Shown here: positions 11,801 to 25,123 of the stretch, piece by piece
Layout of the letters: every line of letters starts with the position of its first letter
Numbering within the stretch: the first letter of the stretch is position 1
Assembly: GCA_001792895.1 (NCBI GenBank)
Contig: MARA01000030.1
Location: 434,001-498,000, forward strand
DNA from: Lentinus brumalis
Taxonomy: Eukaryota; Basidiomycota; Agaricomycetes; Polyporales; Polyporaceae
DNA length: 64,000 nucleotides
Direction of reading: 5' to 3'
Made by a program: the position numbers and the translations under genes
Notes under the pieces: model-generated
Database searches by the model: none
The model's input: the letters and a program-made list of their open reading frames with translations, nothing else
What the model was told of the DNA's origin: nothing

Positions 11801-13144
11801 AGGCGGCCACGCACGCACCTTTCCCTGATCCTACCACCACTCACCTCACCACCCACCTCGTCGTCGTCGTCGCGCCGCCGGCGCCCGTTGTCTGCTGCTG
11901 CCCGCCTTCGCTCCGCCGGTCGAGATCGCCGAGGTACGCCTATGTCTTGAGTCTGTGCGGACGATGTACTGACCTGTGTCCATTAGGGCCGGAGCGGGTC
12001 CCGACTCTGCTGTCCTGCGGTAAGCGTCGTCCGTTCTCACTCCGAGCTCATACTCACTGACATGCACGGCGCATCGAAGCATAGACGTGCCACGGTCTCC
12101 GAGGTTGCAGACTGGTGAATAGATGTCGCACGCGAGCGGTCGGCGACAGGTATGGGGGCAGCGCCGAGGGTGTGGAGGGATGAGGTCGACAGAGCCATGT
12201 AAACGCTACGCGTTCCGTAGCGTACGTCGTGGTGTAGAGGGCAGCGACCCGGATAGACGAGTGCGGGGCGAGCTCAAAGCTTGAGTCGCGAGCGAGGGAG
12301 GTGGGCCCTCACCGGAGGCATCACCGAGCTCTCTGAGGCAGGCGTGGGTTTGGCTTCGACGTACGCGGGCTGCGGTCTTGGTCGATGCTCGCCAAGCGGA
12401 CGAGGTCTGTGACTGCTGGGCGACCGTCTGTCTGAGGATAAGAACTCAGAGCTCACAGGTACGAACCTTGACTAAAGTTATGAAGCGATTACTGACTCGT
12501 CGCAGTCCCAGGGTAGGCTGCGTTGCACGACCGATGACGCGCGAGTCGCGACGTGTGTCTGGATGGCGGCAGGTGCGCGCGTCCGGGGCGGAAAGAGACG
12601 CGAGTGTAGCGAGGGAGATGTCCAGGACGAGCGCGGTCTTCTAACGAGCGTGGAAGACAACCTTACCTGTGTACTGCAGCTCAATTGCACATCGCATACA
12701 CCCTGCGGTGTGATCCAGCTTGACCTAGGAAGAGCCGGGGGCTTGAGCGAGCGACGCACATGGTTATATGCAGCATATATGCACGGCGGATGGCGGCGGA
12801 GGGGGGAGTTGGGCGGCGTAGAGCAGTTGCCAGTGCATACGCAAGCATGACAGCGGGAGGGTTGCGGCGAGAGGACGGGAGTGCACTCGAGCACCCGGCA
12901 AGAGCGAGGAGAGAGCAGAGAGAGCAGAGAGAGGGCCGTGCAAAGAGGGCACATCCAGTGAGAGACGGCGACCGAGAGAGGCGCAACCCGTCGCAGCCAG
13001 TCCAGTCCAGTCCTCGCACACGCACACCTGAGACGACTCCTGGCACTGGGCAGATGAAGGCAGGACAAGCACCCGGCCGTACGGACCGGGGACAAACACG
13101 ACCAAACGCGACGCGGATCGTGTCCGTGACGTCATTGCTTCCGT
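11801..13144 (+). repeat. LARP7 upstream block at the end of unit 1
   Basis: About 1.3 kb that precedes LARP7 copies 2, 3 and 4 but is missing before copy 1. It is nearly identical before copies 2 and 3 and clearly diverged before copy 4. It contains a CGTCGT/CCGCCG microsatellite near 11855-11885 and purine-rich GAGAGAGCAGAGA runs near 12910. No gene recognised; it presumably includes the promoter of the next LARP7 copy. Confidence 0.55.
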
Positions 13145-13354
13145 CCAGAGCAATCATGCCGCAGTTCCGTTCCCAGAGAGCGCACTTGCTTTCCCTGCGG
13201 CCAAGCCGTGCAGTACATGCCCGCGGCGCACCCGTCTGCGCGGAGTGGAACACGCCCATGTTCCGTTCCTGAGACGCGTCGGCGTGACGCGACTCCCTTT
13301 CCTCCTTCTTGCGTCCTCCTCCTCCTCCTCCGTGCGAACTGTTTGAACCCATCT

Positions 13355-15058
13355 ATGTTCCAGTTCGTACCTCGCAAGCTCGCCCGGAAAGCCCTCCGAC
13401 CTCCACAACAATGTGCGCCTGTCCCACCTGTCGCGTCCACATCCTCCGCGGAGCAACTACTGCACTCCAAAGGCAAGGGCGACACCAAAGGCAAGGGGAG
13501 AAGCACGGAAGACCAGGTTAAACATGAGGATTTGGTTAGTCTCCTCTGGATCTCCCTGTCCGACTACAGCTTGTGGTCCAACGTAGACCTCCGGAGAGCT
13601 GTCGCAACAGCGGAGGAAGGATGTACGTGTGTCCCCGTCATACCGGCAGTGAGAGCTGATCTTCATCCAGGGGTTCCCCTCAGCTATGTCCTGCAACAAT
13701 CGACGCACATATCTCATTTACACGTGAAGCCTCCCGATGCAGCATTCGTCAAAGCCGTCCGGGCTCAACCCGAGTGCCTGTTCGAAGTACGTATGCTGGT
13801 CTCGTCACCGAGCAAGGCCGCCTGGTACGGCAAGGAACTGTCGATGAAGGAGGACCCCGGAGGGTACGAGATACGGCGGAGGGACTGGAGCGAAGCTCTG
13901 ACGCGTGTACGCAACTCGACGAGGAATGAATGGGAGGCACAGACAGTCTACATGGTACGTCTATCCACACGTCGTTGCTGCTGCCCGAATTCAACGCGCG
14001 GACGACGTTCAGGAGAGCATCCCTCTGTCGTCGCGTACTGTCCCGGGCATCTTCCACTTCGCGTCCTCCCTGTCCTCGCACTCTGGGACGATCCCCGACG
14101 TACAGAACATCACTCTCCCCCCACATCACCAAGACAGGCCAGGAGACGCACCGAAGTGCAAAGGTTTCGCTCTCGTCACCTTCTCCGACAAAGAGACGGT
14201 GACACGACTAGTGGACGAATGGCCGTGGCTTCCACGAAGGGCGGACGCGCCTGCGGATGCAGCGGAGGGATCTAGTGCAGCCCACGAGGCGGTCAAGTTC
14301 GGTTTCCGCGTGCTTCCCAAGGCTCGATGGGACGAGCTCAAGGAGGAGTACCTCGCTTATCGGCAGCAACTCTTGGACCAGGCCAACGATGCTGGCAGGG
14401 TCGACCTTCCTCAACCAACGCATGGTCCCGAGACTGGGAAGAGACAGGACGAGACGGACGAAGTAGCTATGAAGGACGCCAACTCAAATGCACACGACAC
14501 GCCGGACCCCTCCGCGCCTTTCCCTCCCGGCTGTCTGGTCTTCGTCCGGAACGTGCACCCCGAGACGAACAAGACGACGCTCAAGAGGCTCTTCACGATG
14601 CACGCGTTCGGCTCCGCGTCCGCATTGTCGACCTTGGACTATGTTGACTACAACAAGGGCATGACGTCGGTGCGTCCATCTCTCATCCTCTAATCACTGT
14701 TGTTAATGGAACGATGCTGACTGCGCTCCTTTCGTAGTGCCACCTCCGTCTATCCAGCCCGGCGCACGCCCGGACGCTCGTATCCGCATTCGAGGATCGC
14801 CCCGTCGTGCAGCGACAAGGTCTCGACAGTGCCGGTACCCCCGCTGCGGACGGCGAGAGACCGATTTTGGCGGAAGTGGTAGACGGCGAGCGGGAGGAGC
14901 TGTACTGGAACAAGGTGCCCGAGAAGGTGCGGCGCGATGCCGTGCGCAAGGCGATAGCTGAGCTCAGCGGAGAGGGAGCTGGGATCGGAACCGGGCCCGT
15001 AGCGGACGACGAGCAGCAGCAGGGTAAGCGGCCGCGGAAACGGAGGCGGAAGGCATGA
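13355..15058 (+). CDS. LARP7/Pof8-like La-module and xRRM protein, array copy 2
   Basis: Exons 13355-13954, 14013-14669 and 14738-15058, 525 residues, no interruption. Order of parts: La-motif-like helix region about 47-150 (LWISLSDYSLW, VPLSYVLQQS), first RRM about 196-285 with QTVYM as strand 1 and KGFALVTF as RNP1, a Lys/Glu/Asp-rich linker, then a C-terminal xRRM from about 372 (CLVFVRNV) with the Y-V-D RNP3-type element, CHLRL, and the helix-3 motif EELYWNKV that matches LARP7 (RYWQK). A basic Arg/Lys tail ends the protein. In the family this layout binds telomerase RNA and U6 snRNA in the nucleus; that role is inferred here. The start is the first Met before the conserved text; a frame open further upstream is possible. 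It is head-to-tail with the MYND fragment, about 280 bases away. Confidence 0.8.
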
Positions 15059-15338
15059 GGCGGGGTGCATGATCGAGCTACAGTGATGTGCGCGGTCACT
15101 ATGCGTGAGCCTCCCTGCGATACGGTGCATGATTCGTTTCATATCGATTCTCCAGCATGATGGCTCTTCGCGTGTGATGTGGCTCCTCCGTTCGTTCGTT
15201 CGTTCAGACGTGAAGAAAGACTTGCCGAAAGCAGCCTTCGTTTGACAGGACCACGCGGCGTTCCGTTGAGCACCCCAAGTTACACAGCGATTCCAACCAT
15301 CCCCCATCCACTACCAGCCCGTCCGCCCGCCACAGAAC

Positions 15339-15775
15339 ATGTCCACGCCGTTCAAGGTAGAGTCTTGTGGACGCATGAAGCTCACAGAGAATCTCACCCC
15401 CAGCTCACGCAGCGCTGTGCTCGCTGCCGGAAGGAAATGCCCGACGCCAAACGGTGCGTGGCGTGTCGGAAGGTCGCGTACTGCAGCAAGTCCTGCCAGA
15501 AGGAGCACTGGTCGGAGCACATCTTCGACTGCAAGGCCAGCAAGTCGATCAGCACCGTGTACTACCTGCGCCGCGACCTCCGGAACGACGTCCTCCCGGT
15601 CAACGCGCAGACGCGGACCGACTACGGCTTCGACAAGGCGGGAAAGACTCTCAGCGGGGACGCCGAGTGGAAGCTGTTCGGGCTGTTCCAGGGACTGTTT
15701 GCGTTGGGCGTCGCGGAGAAGGAGTTGCGGACGTGGCAGGGCGAGCGGACGCATCGCGAAGACGTACGAGCAGGC
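15339..15775 (+). pseudogene. Truncated MYND zinc-finger gene, array copy 2
   Basis: Exon 1 at 15339-15356 and exon 2 from 15404; homology to the intact gene stops at 15752. All eight zinc ligands are retained, but the helical C-terminal two thirds are lost. The breakpoint is the same as in copies 1 and 3, so the truncation predates amplification of the unit. Confidence 0.8.
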
Positions 15776-18700
15776 AGCTGCCGATCCGTGGTTAGTTCGC
15801 GGCCGCCGCCTCCGTGCCGCTGGACGTCTCGCAAGCCCCCGTTCTGGGCAAGCGAGTATTTCCCTCCAGAGCAGGATTGTCGACCTCAGGTGGTTTCTGG
15901 GGGTATATTCTGGGGATGGTGCGTGTTTCCTTGCTGTGTTCTACGCCGTGGACAAGGCCGTCTGCCCACGATGGGCAGGGTCTGTCGAGACTTTCGCGGG
16001 CAGTAAGGTGCGTCAAATGTATTGGTCTGCCGTGTCCCTAGGCTTATAATACATGTGCAGGTGATCTGCTGCGAAGAGAACACGGTCCGGGAACGAGAGG
16101 GAGTGTCGTAGGTGCGGAGGGAGGGAGGGATGGGACTTGGACGGCACGGACGAAGGTGAGCGTCGTTGACCCAGATGGGACAGGACGCTAACCGGCTTGA
16201 TGCACGATGGCGAACAGACTATCTGGTGCGCTGCGGCGGCCGCTATTGATTGCCCGGCGACCGTACCTGGGTCCTGTACTAGTACGATACACCGGTAAGA
16301 ATGGTATTCGTGTTTTCTGCCTCTTCCTGGCATGCAGCCCGCCGCGCCGATACGTAGTCGTAACGCGGCGCCGGAGGACATTGCATGACAAACAAAGCGG
16401 TACCCTAACCTTGAACGGACATCCCGAAGATGTCCTGCACAGCATGCCAGCACCGGCGCCCTCACCAACCTCTCACCGCGACGGCCACGATGGACACTTC
16501 CACAACCTGAATAGATGAGCGCTGACGAGCAGACGACAAGAGTGCACCGTCCGTCTCTTTCGCTTCCTCAATAGGTCGTCTCGGACCAACTCTGGCGCGG
16601 GTCTTGTGCTCTCTCGCTCGCTCATGAGCACCGGCGTAGATCGCCAGACAACTCGGCGGACTGCTTACCTTGAGCTAGTATCACAGATCTTCGGAGAGCC
16701 AGAGCTATACGTGCGGCACTCGGGAAAGGGGACGGAGAGCAGGTTCGTCTACGATGCGATGGACAGCCCGAGAAGGCCGGGATGGCGGACAAGCTTTGAT
16801 GATGGCAAGAGCTCGAGATGAGCCACTGCTCCGAGCCGAGCTATGTTGTCCCGATTCGTCCGGCCATGGTATACTCCGCGGTGGGTGCTGGAATGCCGAT
16901 GAAGGTATGCTGATATCGCGTGCTTATGTGCCTTGTAGCGAACGTAGGCTCGACGGCTGGCTCTCCCGGTGCTGTCTCCATTGACATGGCGAGATCGTGT
17001 ATGTGTCAATACTTGTTCTCTGCATCCTTCTTGCAAGCTGACTGCTGTATTGATTAGCGAGGCTTTCCGTTCTGACAAGAGGCAGCTCTGGAGAGCGAAA
17101 GCGAGGCAGATAGTAGAGCTTACAGGTCGGGCAGACATGGAGACGGACTGCACGTAAGCCAGACCGGGAATCCGGGGAACATCAACCATCGAGCGGCTGC
17201 GCCCGTCCGGAACAGTCTGCAGGTGCGTTTCAGCTTGGACATTGCATGCTAACGACCTTTTGCAGGAGTCCCAACCTCTTGCACACACTAAACGTGTCTC
17301 GCCGGCATGTTCCTGCCGCTGCTCGGCTTATTGTGGGTCACATTGAACCGTGTACGCTCATGAACGCCGATGGCGCTGTTGGGAGGGCAGCCGAGCAGTG
17401 CTCGAGCTGAGCTAGCTCGAGACATGTCCTCCCGCCCTTGCAACACGACCGTCGAACCACCGTATACTCCTGGTGTCAGCAGCAAGATGTTGGGAGAGTC
17501 AAGGACAAAGGCAAGTGTTGGAGAAGCCGCGGGCGGATGGGCGGATGAGAAACCGTGGAGGTCAAGCAGACGCGGAGACGAACAGGCAGGAAGTCACACA
17601 TAGATGGCTGGGACGTCAGCCGACGAGCGGCCATGCTACTCGGGAACGCGAGATAGGTGCCTTTCCGACTGGACCTTGCGTAATTTCACGTTGCCACGAG
17701 GCTGATAACCTTTTGCAGGATACCCGACCTCTCGCCTGCTTGCAATTTATGGCCTTTGCTGAGCTTCCTATGGCCGGGAGCGTCACTCAGGTACGTTCAT
17801 GCCTATTGAGATGCATGCACCGTGCTCACGCCTCCCTCTGGTTGTCACAGACGTCGTATCACTCCGAACCAGGCGACGGGCCCGCCGGTCGTTGCACACG
17901 ACCTTCTCGACGTTAGAACGGACCGTCCTGACCTAGAACACCAGGAGAATTACTCAGGAAGCTTGCAGCGAGGCCCTGCCTACGACTTGAATCAGAGGTA
18001 TGTTCGGACGACGTCGCTTCGTCTACCATAGCCGCCTCGGGCTAACCTCACATATCTTCGGGCGGAAGCGAAGAGGCCGTTCCTCGTTCGGCTCCTGCGA
18101 CAGGTATGTCGTCCTGGACGTTCGTGGTTATTTGCAGATCATTCACACAATGTATACTCGAGGGATTCCAAACGCAGATTATCCTCTACACAGTGGACCT
18201 GTGATCCTATATTCGAGGTGAAATCTCCTCCGCATACCATCCTGATTGCTGGTCTCTCTGACATCTGTTGCGCTCAGGACGTCCGGGAGGGTTACAAACG
18301 CAAGTTGCCACGTCCACCGCATGCGGATGCGCAGGCTGAGCGGCTCGCCTTCCGCGCAGGTCATGAATGTCCAGAGTCGGCCGCGTGAGTATCCGCTCAA
18401 CATACTGGGTATGTTCGCTGTATGGAGGCGTTCAATTCGCTCACCATGCATGATCATAGCTCAGGACGTACTTGTTTGGACCTCCCAAACTTCTCCCGCG
18501 CCCGGGACCTCACACGCTGTCTTTGAACGGACGCTCCATTGCGGTTTCCGAATTGTAGGAGGTACAGTGATTTCCCGTCCATGATAAAGGTGCGTACACC
18601 TACGACTATCTCAGCTTGTGCCCTCGAGTCTGCGCTGTACGATTGGGTGTTGTATAAGCTCGACTAACACTCGCCGTGCTGCAGCCTGAGCCCTTGGATG

Positions 18701-21700
18701 TCTCGTCCCTACGCCTGTAAGGACCGTCCGTCCGTGGGCAGGGATGTCTCGTGTAACGAGCACATCAATGATCGCTTGCGTCCCGAACAAGCGGCTGGCA
18801 CATCGACATCTGACTGCCGATTGCGCAACTCGTCATGCACCCGTGGCGGTCTTAGACCGAGATTGAACGACGACGGACATGCTGCTTCTCCCATCTCCGT
18901 ATTCAATGATGTCATGCCCAGCGGGCCGTTGTCTCTTCTTGTACTTTGGACATCTACCAGCTCTGATTCCCTGGGGGCGTTCTTGACAAGAATCTGATCT
19001 AGGGAAACGCAACATCAAGCGGCCAAGTTTGCCACTATGCGGCAGCGACTGTCAAGACACCTGTGACCGAACTCGGTACAAGGATGTCCTCAGACCCCGA
19101 AGCGGCCAACCCTGCGACACAAAGCTCTCAGTTTGGCTTCCGAGTCCCGTGTCTGCCACGACTTGAACAGCCGTGAACGTGAGCAGCTCGATTCGTCGCC
19201 GCTCGGCTCTTGACCCGGCCGTGAATGCGTTCAAGCATGCTGGCCATCAGCGTCCTTTCCCAGAAGATGCTGGACCGGAAAACAACAGGATATATTACCG
19301 TGGAGGCGTTCTGGTATGTGCAGACCGTACAGACTCCTCTGTTCGCTGACCTGATGGCTCAGGTCAACGCCCTGTCTACATCACAGCGTGTTCACCCATG
19401 TTGCACTGGGAATATCCACTCGGCGATCGCGTCCTCGAGCAGCCGCCCAGAATAAAGGCATGCAGCAACACCACCATGCTCGCAGCCGAGTCGCCTGCGC
19501 TTCGGGAGACCAGTGTTTGCTGAAATCGGGAGTCCGGAGACGGGGCTCACGGTCCCTCGACGCGCTTGTCATACGGAGGACATGCCCGGACAGTCTGAGC
19601 TCACACAAGACTCCATGTCCACCTGCGGGTCATCTGCGCACAGGACTGAGGGAGGTTCGCCGCATCTCTTGGGAAGGCGGTCCGACTGCTCACGAATGCA
19701 CTTCACAGACGATACGGGCTTCCCTTTGTTGAGCCGGACAGTGTACCATATCCTCGACAGACCGGATGGCCGACGACAGGCCACGTCCACAGCAAAGTTG
19801 CTGCATGCGCCGGCCGGGACGAGCATGGTTGCGTACGTACCTGGTAGACTTGACGCGTTCCGTGCGTTTAGCAGAGGTATGGCCGTCGACTGACACATGC
19901 TCCAGGCATGCTACTGGACCGGTACCATGCTCGCCTATGTACCGGGAGTAAGTACCGTGGGAGGCTGGGCCAGTGTGAAGCACGGGTGACGGGCGCGCAT
20001 GCGCAGATGGAAGTAGGACAGGTGAGACGCGAGAGAGCAAGAATTTTCGAGCAGACGCATATGTGCATGGTACGTGAGTCGCTTGTCTAGCCTGAGGAGT
20101 CAGGACTCAGTACTGGGCCTCCGAGCACTGCGCAAGTTCGGAACGGTATACTTATAGCCTCAAGGTCAGACGTTGCTTGAAGCTCGCCGCACTGTGATAT
20201 CAGTATGTACAGACCTGAGACCGTGCAGACTCCTCTATTTGCTGACTTGGCAACTCAGGTTAGGCTGTGTGTGCATCACAGGGTGCTCGCCTACGTCCCG
20301 CTGGGAATATTCACTCGACGATCGCGTCTTCGAGCGGCTGCATGCAGCAAATTGCAACACCCTCATGCTTGCTTGCACTTCCGAGAGTTCGGGAGACCAG
20401 TGTTCGCTGACATTGCTTCACAGTAAAAGTGGCAGCGCGAGTCCGGTGGTCGCAATGATAGACCCTCGACGTACTCTCTATACCGAGGACATGCCTAGAC
20501 ATTCTGAGCTCACACCAAACTCTGGAGTTCATCTGCTGAGCACAGGACTCCGCTGCGGTGAGGGAATATTACCCACATCACGGCGAGGGTGCTCATGATG
20601 CACTTCGCAGATGATCCCGGCTTCCCTTTGTCGAGCCGGACAGCGTACCATGTCCTCCACAGATCGGATCGCCGACGTCGGGCCGCGTCCTACGGGACGG
20701 GCATGCTGCGTACATACCTGGTAATCGTGACGTGTTTCGTGCGGTCAGCAGAGGTACGTCGTACCGTCCACTGACACATGCGCGCGCCCGGACAGGTACG
20801 GGCTGCACATTGGTATGGAGGGTGTCGTCTCAGGCTGTGTCGAAGCTCGGATGCTTTCCCTTGTGCTGTATGTTCTTACCCCCGAGACCTTTGAACAAAA
20901 CACACTGCAAGACCTCCGTGCACCGTTCTAGTGCTTCAATTCAGTTGAGCAATACAGGAGGGAATTTTCTGGCCGTGTAAGGAGACAGACCACGATCGTA
21001 CGGAGACTACGGAGAAAGACCGCGATTGAATGAGGCGTAACATTCAAGTAGCCTGTTCGCTTGATTCAGAAAACAGACACGGTCTCCCGGGTCACGACAC
21101 GTCCATGGAACCGACCATAACACTGTCTCACGACTACCTTGGCTTCCCATCAACCTCCATGCACAACTCGGGACCCAGACCTTGCGATTCACCGCTCGAA
21201 CGCGCGAGTAGCGACGTGCATGCATGAATCCCCACATTGATACCCAGGCCTTCTCGGCCGAGCATCTCGCCTCAACACCTCTACACACGCTTCGATTCCT
21301 GGGGCAGTAATCCGATAGGTCGAGGCAGTTTGAAATTACACGCGCAATTGACGGTCGGGAGCTCACCAAGGACTGGTACGCGCAGCAGAGAGGACAGGTA
21401 GGGAGCTCATGATAACCTCTCATCCTAAGTAGGCAGACGAATCGTTCAACGCAGCGAACGCACTTGGGTCGGAGACAATAGAATATATTCGTGACACCGC
21501 AGGCGGGGTATGCAGAGTGCTACGAAGCGACCCGATGCGCGTACGCCGTAAGTCCGCACCCTTGAGCTCGCGTGTCGCCGTGCATGTCACTGATCAGGAA
21601 CCCAGGGCACCGCACACGGACATCCCGGATATACGACGTCAGCCGAAGGCTGCGACGAGTCCGAAAGCGTCCGCGCTGCGCGCAATCGGCGGAGGTGACG

Positions 21701-21870
21701 CTTCGAGCCGTGTGCTTCACCGCTGGCATGCTGTATCTAGCAGCGAGCATGCCTCGTTGCTACCGCGTACCGTACCGGGCGGGAAGAGGCCGGGTCCTGG
21801 GTGCCCGAGTACGGTCCGAGCGGCGCCCACAGAGACAGAGAAGCCTATAATGGGAGAGAGCGGTGAAGGC
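15776..21870 (+). other. Array spacer, unit 2: no recognised gene
   Basis: Same spacer as in units 1 and 3. The stretch 17725-18590 contains a chain of short open segments with matching phases and splice-like borders. In this unit the acceptor near 18064 reads GGGCGG instead of the GGGCAG of unit 1, so that chain would be altered. No domain recognised. Confidence 0.45.
19325..20770 (+). repeat. Diverged internal direct duplication, unit 2
   Basis: Block a (about 19325-19900) and block b (about 20222-20770) align in order with an offset of about 905. Shared stretches include GACATGCC.GGACAGTCTGAG against GACATGCCTAGACATTCTGAG, and CTTCCCTTTGT.GAGCCGGAC. By eye similarity is roughly 75-80 percent in the best parts. 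Frames are not conserved between blocks, so I cannot say it was coding. Confidence 0.65.
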
Positions 21871-23209
21871 GGCCACGCACGCACCTTTCCCTGATCCTAC
21901 CACCACTCACCTCACCACCCACCTCGTCGTCGTCGTCGCCGCCGCCGGCGCCCGTTGTCTGCTGCTGCCCGCCTTCGCTCCGCCGGTCGAGATCGCCGAG
22001 GTACGCCTATGTCTTGAGTCTGTGCGGACGATGTACTGACCTGTGTCCATTAGGGCCGGAGCGGGTCCCGACTCTGCTGTCCTGCGGTAAGCGTCGTCCG
22101 TTCTCACTCCGAGCTCATACTCACTGACATGCACGGCGCATCGAAGCATAGACGTGCCACGGTCTCCGAGGTTGCAGACTGGTGAATAGATGTCGCACGC
22201 GAGCGGTCGGCGACAGGTATGGGGGCAGCGCCGAGGGTGTGGAGGGATGAGGTCGACAGAGCCATGTAAACGCTACGCGTTCCGTAGCGTACGTCGTGGT
22301 GTAGAGGGCAGCGACCCGGATAGACGAGTGCGGGGCGAGCTCAAAGCTTGAGTCGCGAGCGAGGGAGGTGGGCCCTCACCGGAGGCATCACCGAGCTCTC
22401 TGAGGCAGGCGTGGGTTTGGCTTCGACGTACGCGGGCTGCGGTCTTGGTCGATGCTCGCCAAGCGGACGAGGTCTGTGACTGCTGGGCGACCGTCTGTCT
22501 GAGGATAAGAACTCAGAGCTCACAGGTACGAACCTTGACTAAAGTTATGAAGCGATTACTGACTCGTCGCAGTCCCAGGGTAGGCTGCGTTGCACGACCG
22601 ATGACGCGCGAGTCGCGACGTGTGTCTGGATGGCGGCAGGTGCGCGCGTCCGGGGCGGAAAGAGACGCGAGTGTAGCGAGGGAGATGTCCAGGACGAGCG
22701 CGGTCTTCTAACGAGCGTGGAAGACAACCTTACCTGTGTACTGCAGCTCAATTGCACATCGCATACACCCTGCGGTGTGATCCAGCTTGACCTAGGAAGA
22801 GCCGGGGCTTGAGCGAGCGACGCACATGGTTATATGCAGCATATATGCACGGCGGATGGCGGCGGAGGGGGAGTTGGGCGGCGTAGAGCAGTTGCCAGTG
22901 CATACGCAAGCATGACAGCGGGAGGGTTGCGGCGAGAGGACGGGAGTGCACTCGAGCACCCGGCAAGAGCGAGGAGAGAGCAGAGAGAGCAGAGAGAGGG
23001 CCGTGCAAAGAGGGCACATCCAGTGAGAGACGGCGACCGAGAGAGGCGCAACCCGTCGCAGCCAGTCCAGTCCAGTCCTCGCACACGCACACCTGAGACG
23101 ACTCCTGGCACTGGGCAGATGAAGGCAGGACAAGCACCCGGCCGTACGGACCGGGGACAAACACGACCAAACGCGACGCGGATCGTGTCCGTGACGTCAT
23201 TGCTTCCGT
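21871..23209 (+). repeat. LARP7 upstream block at the end of unit 2
   Basis: Equivalent to 11801-13144 and nearly identical to it. It lies directly upstream of LARP7 copy 3. No gene recognised. Confidence 0.55.
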
Positions 23210-23419
23210 CCAGAGCAATCATGCCGCAGTTCCGTTCCCAGAGAGCGCACTTGCTTTCCCTGCGGCCAAGCCGTGCAGTACATGCCCGCGGCGCACCCGT
23301 CTGCGCGGAGTGGAACACGCCCATGTTCCGTTCCTGAGACGCGTCGGCGTGACGCGACTCCCTTTCCTCCTTCTTGCGTCCTCCTCCTCCTCCTCCGTGC
23401 GAACTGTTTGAACCCATCT

Positions 23420-25123
23420 ATGTTCCAGTTCGTACCTCGCAAGCTCGCCCGGAAAGCCCTCCGACCTCCACAACAATGTGCGCCTGTCCCACCTGTCGCG
23501 TCCACATCCTCCGCGGAGCAACTACTGCACTCCAAAGGCAAGGGCGACACCAAAGGCAAGGGGAGAAGCACGGAAGACCAGGTTAAACATGAGGATTTGG
23601 TTAGTCTCCTCTGGATCTCCCTGTCCGACTACAGCTTGTGGTCCAACGTAGACCTCCGGAGAGCTGTCGCAACAGCGGAGGAAGGATGTACGTGTGTCCC
23701 CGTCATACCGGCAGTGAGAGCTGATCTTCATCCAGGGGTTCCCCTCAGCTATGTCCTGCAACAATCGACGCACATATCTCATTTACACGTGAAGCCTCCC
23801 GATGCAGCATTCGTCAAAGCCGTCCGGGCTCAACCCGAGTGCCTGTTCGAAGTACGTATGCTGGTCTCGTCACCGAGCAAGGCCGCCTGGTACGGCAAGG
23901 AACTGTCGATGAAGGAGGACCCCGGAGGGTACGAGATACGGCGGAGGGACTGGAGCGAAGCTCTGACGCGTGTACGCAACTCGACGAGGAATGAATGGGA
24001 GGCACAGACAGTCTACATGGTACGTCTATCCACACGTCGTTGCTGCTGCCCGAATTCAACGCGCGGACGACGTTCAGGAGAGCATCCCTCTGTCGTCGCG
24101 TACTGTCCCGGGCATCTTCCACTTCGCGTCCTCCCTGTCCTCGCACTCTGGGACGATCCCCGACGTACAGAACATCACTCTCCCCCCACATCACCAAGAC
24201 AGGCCAGGAGACGCACCGAAGTGCAAAGGTTTCGCTCTCGTCACCTTCTCCGACAAAGAGACGGTGACACGACTAGTGGACGAATGGCCGTGGCTTCCAC
24301 GAAGGGCGGACGCGCCTGCGGATGCAGCGGAGGGATCTAGTGCAGCCCACGAGGCGGTCAAGTTCGGTTTCCGCGTGCTTCCCAAGGCTCGATGGGACGA
24401 GCTCAAGGAGGAGTACCTCGCTTATCGGCAGCAACTCTTGGACCAGGCCAACGATGCTGGCAGGGTCGACCTTCCTCAACCAACGCATGGTCCCGAGACT
24501 GGGAAGAGACAGGACGAGACGGACGAAGTAGCTATGAAGGACGCCAACTCAAATGCACACGACACGCCGGACCCCTCCGCGCCTTTCCCTCCCGGCTGTC
24601 TGGTCTTCGTCCGGAACGTGCACCCCGAGACGAACAAGACGACGCTCAAGAGGCTCTTCACGATGCACGCGTTCGGCTCCGCGTCCGCATTGTCGACCTT
24701 GGACTATGTTGACTACAACAAGGGCATGACGTCGGTGCGTCCATCTCTCATCCTCTAATCACTGTTGTTAATGGAACGATGCTGACTGCGCTCCTTTCGT
24801 AGTGCCACCTCCGTCTATCCAGCCCGGCGCACGCCCGGACGCTCGTATCCGCATTCGAGGATCGCCCCGTCGTGCAGCGACAAGGTCTCGACAGTGCCGG
24901 TACCCCCGCTGCGGACGGCGAGAGACCGATTTTGGCGGAAGTGGTAGACGGCGAGCGGGAGGAGCTGTACTGGAACAAGGTGCCCGAGAAGGTGCGGCGC
25001 GATGCCGTGCGCAAGGCGATAGCTGAGCTCAGCGGAGAGGGAGCTGGGATCGGAACCGGGCCCGTAGCGGACGACGAGCAGCAGCAGGGTAAGCGGCCGC
25101 GGAAACGGAGGCGGAAGGCATGA
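23420..25123 (+). CDS. LARP7/Pof8-like protein, array copy 3
   Basis: Exons 23420-24019, 24078-24734 and 24803-25123, 525 residues. I found no difference from copy 2 across exons and introns, so both would encode the same protein. The six-C run (24182-24187) is intact, which keeps the first RRM in frame. Any differential function between copies 2 and 3 would have to come from flanking DNA. Confidence 0.8.

Larger units (their letters stand above)
3164..13144 (+). repeat. Tandem array unit 1 (about 9.98 kb)
   Basis: First unit of a head-to-tail array. Order within the unit: LARP7-like gene, 5' part of a MYND gene, about 6 kb spacer, about 1.3 kb of LARP7 upstream DNA. The first 200 bases are a clearly diverged version of the other units, and from about 3480 onward the match is nearly perfect. 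Between about 9000 and 11260 this unit carries many small deletions relative to units 2 and 3, which is why it is shorter. The left boundary lies inside the LARP7 promoter region, so unit 1 lacks the upstream block that precedes the other three LARP7 copies. Confidence 0.95.
13145..23209 (+). repeat. Tandem array unit 2 (about 10.07 kb)
   Basis: Second full unit, with the same order as unit 1. Against unit 3 most differences I found by eye are single-base changes in homopolymers (for example CACCTA versus CACCCTA near 18598, CAGGTTAGG versus CAGGTTTAGG near 20258, GCGGGGTA versus GCGGGGGTA near 21505). Units 2 and 3 share base changes against unit 1, such as CACACAATG versus CACTCAATG near 18144, so they are each other's closest relatives. 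Confidence 0.95.

Noticed and set aside
12478..13352. Overlapping 160-220 codon frames in the LARP7 upstream block
   Set aside because: Several frames on both strands are open in GC-rich, purine-rich DNA; none keeps its frame in the diverged copy before LARP7 copy 4.
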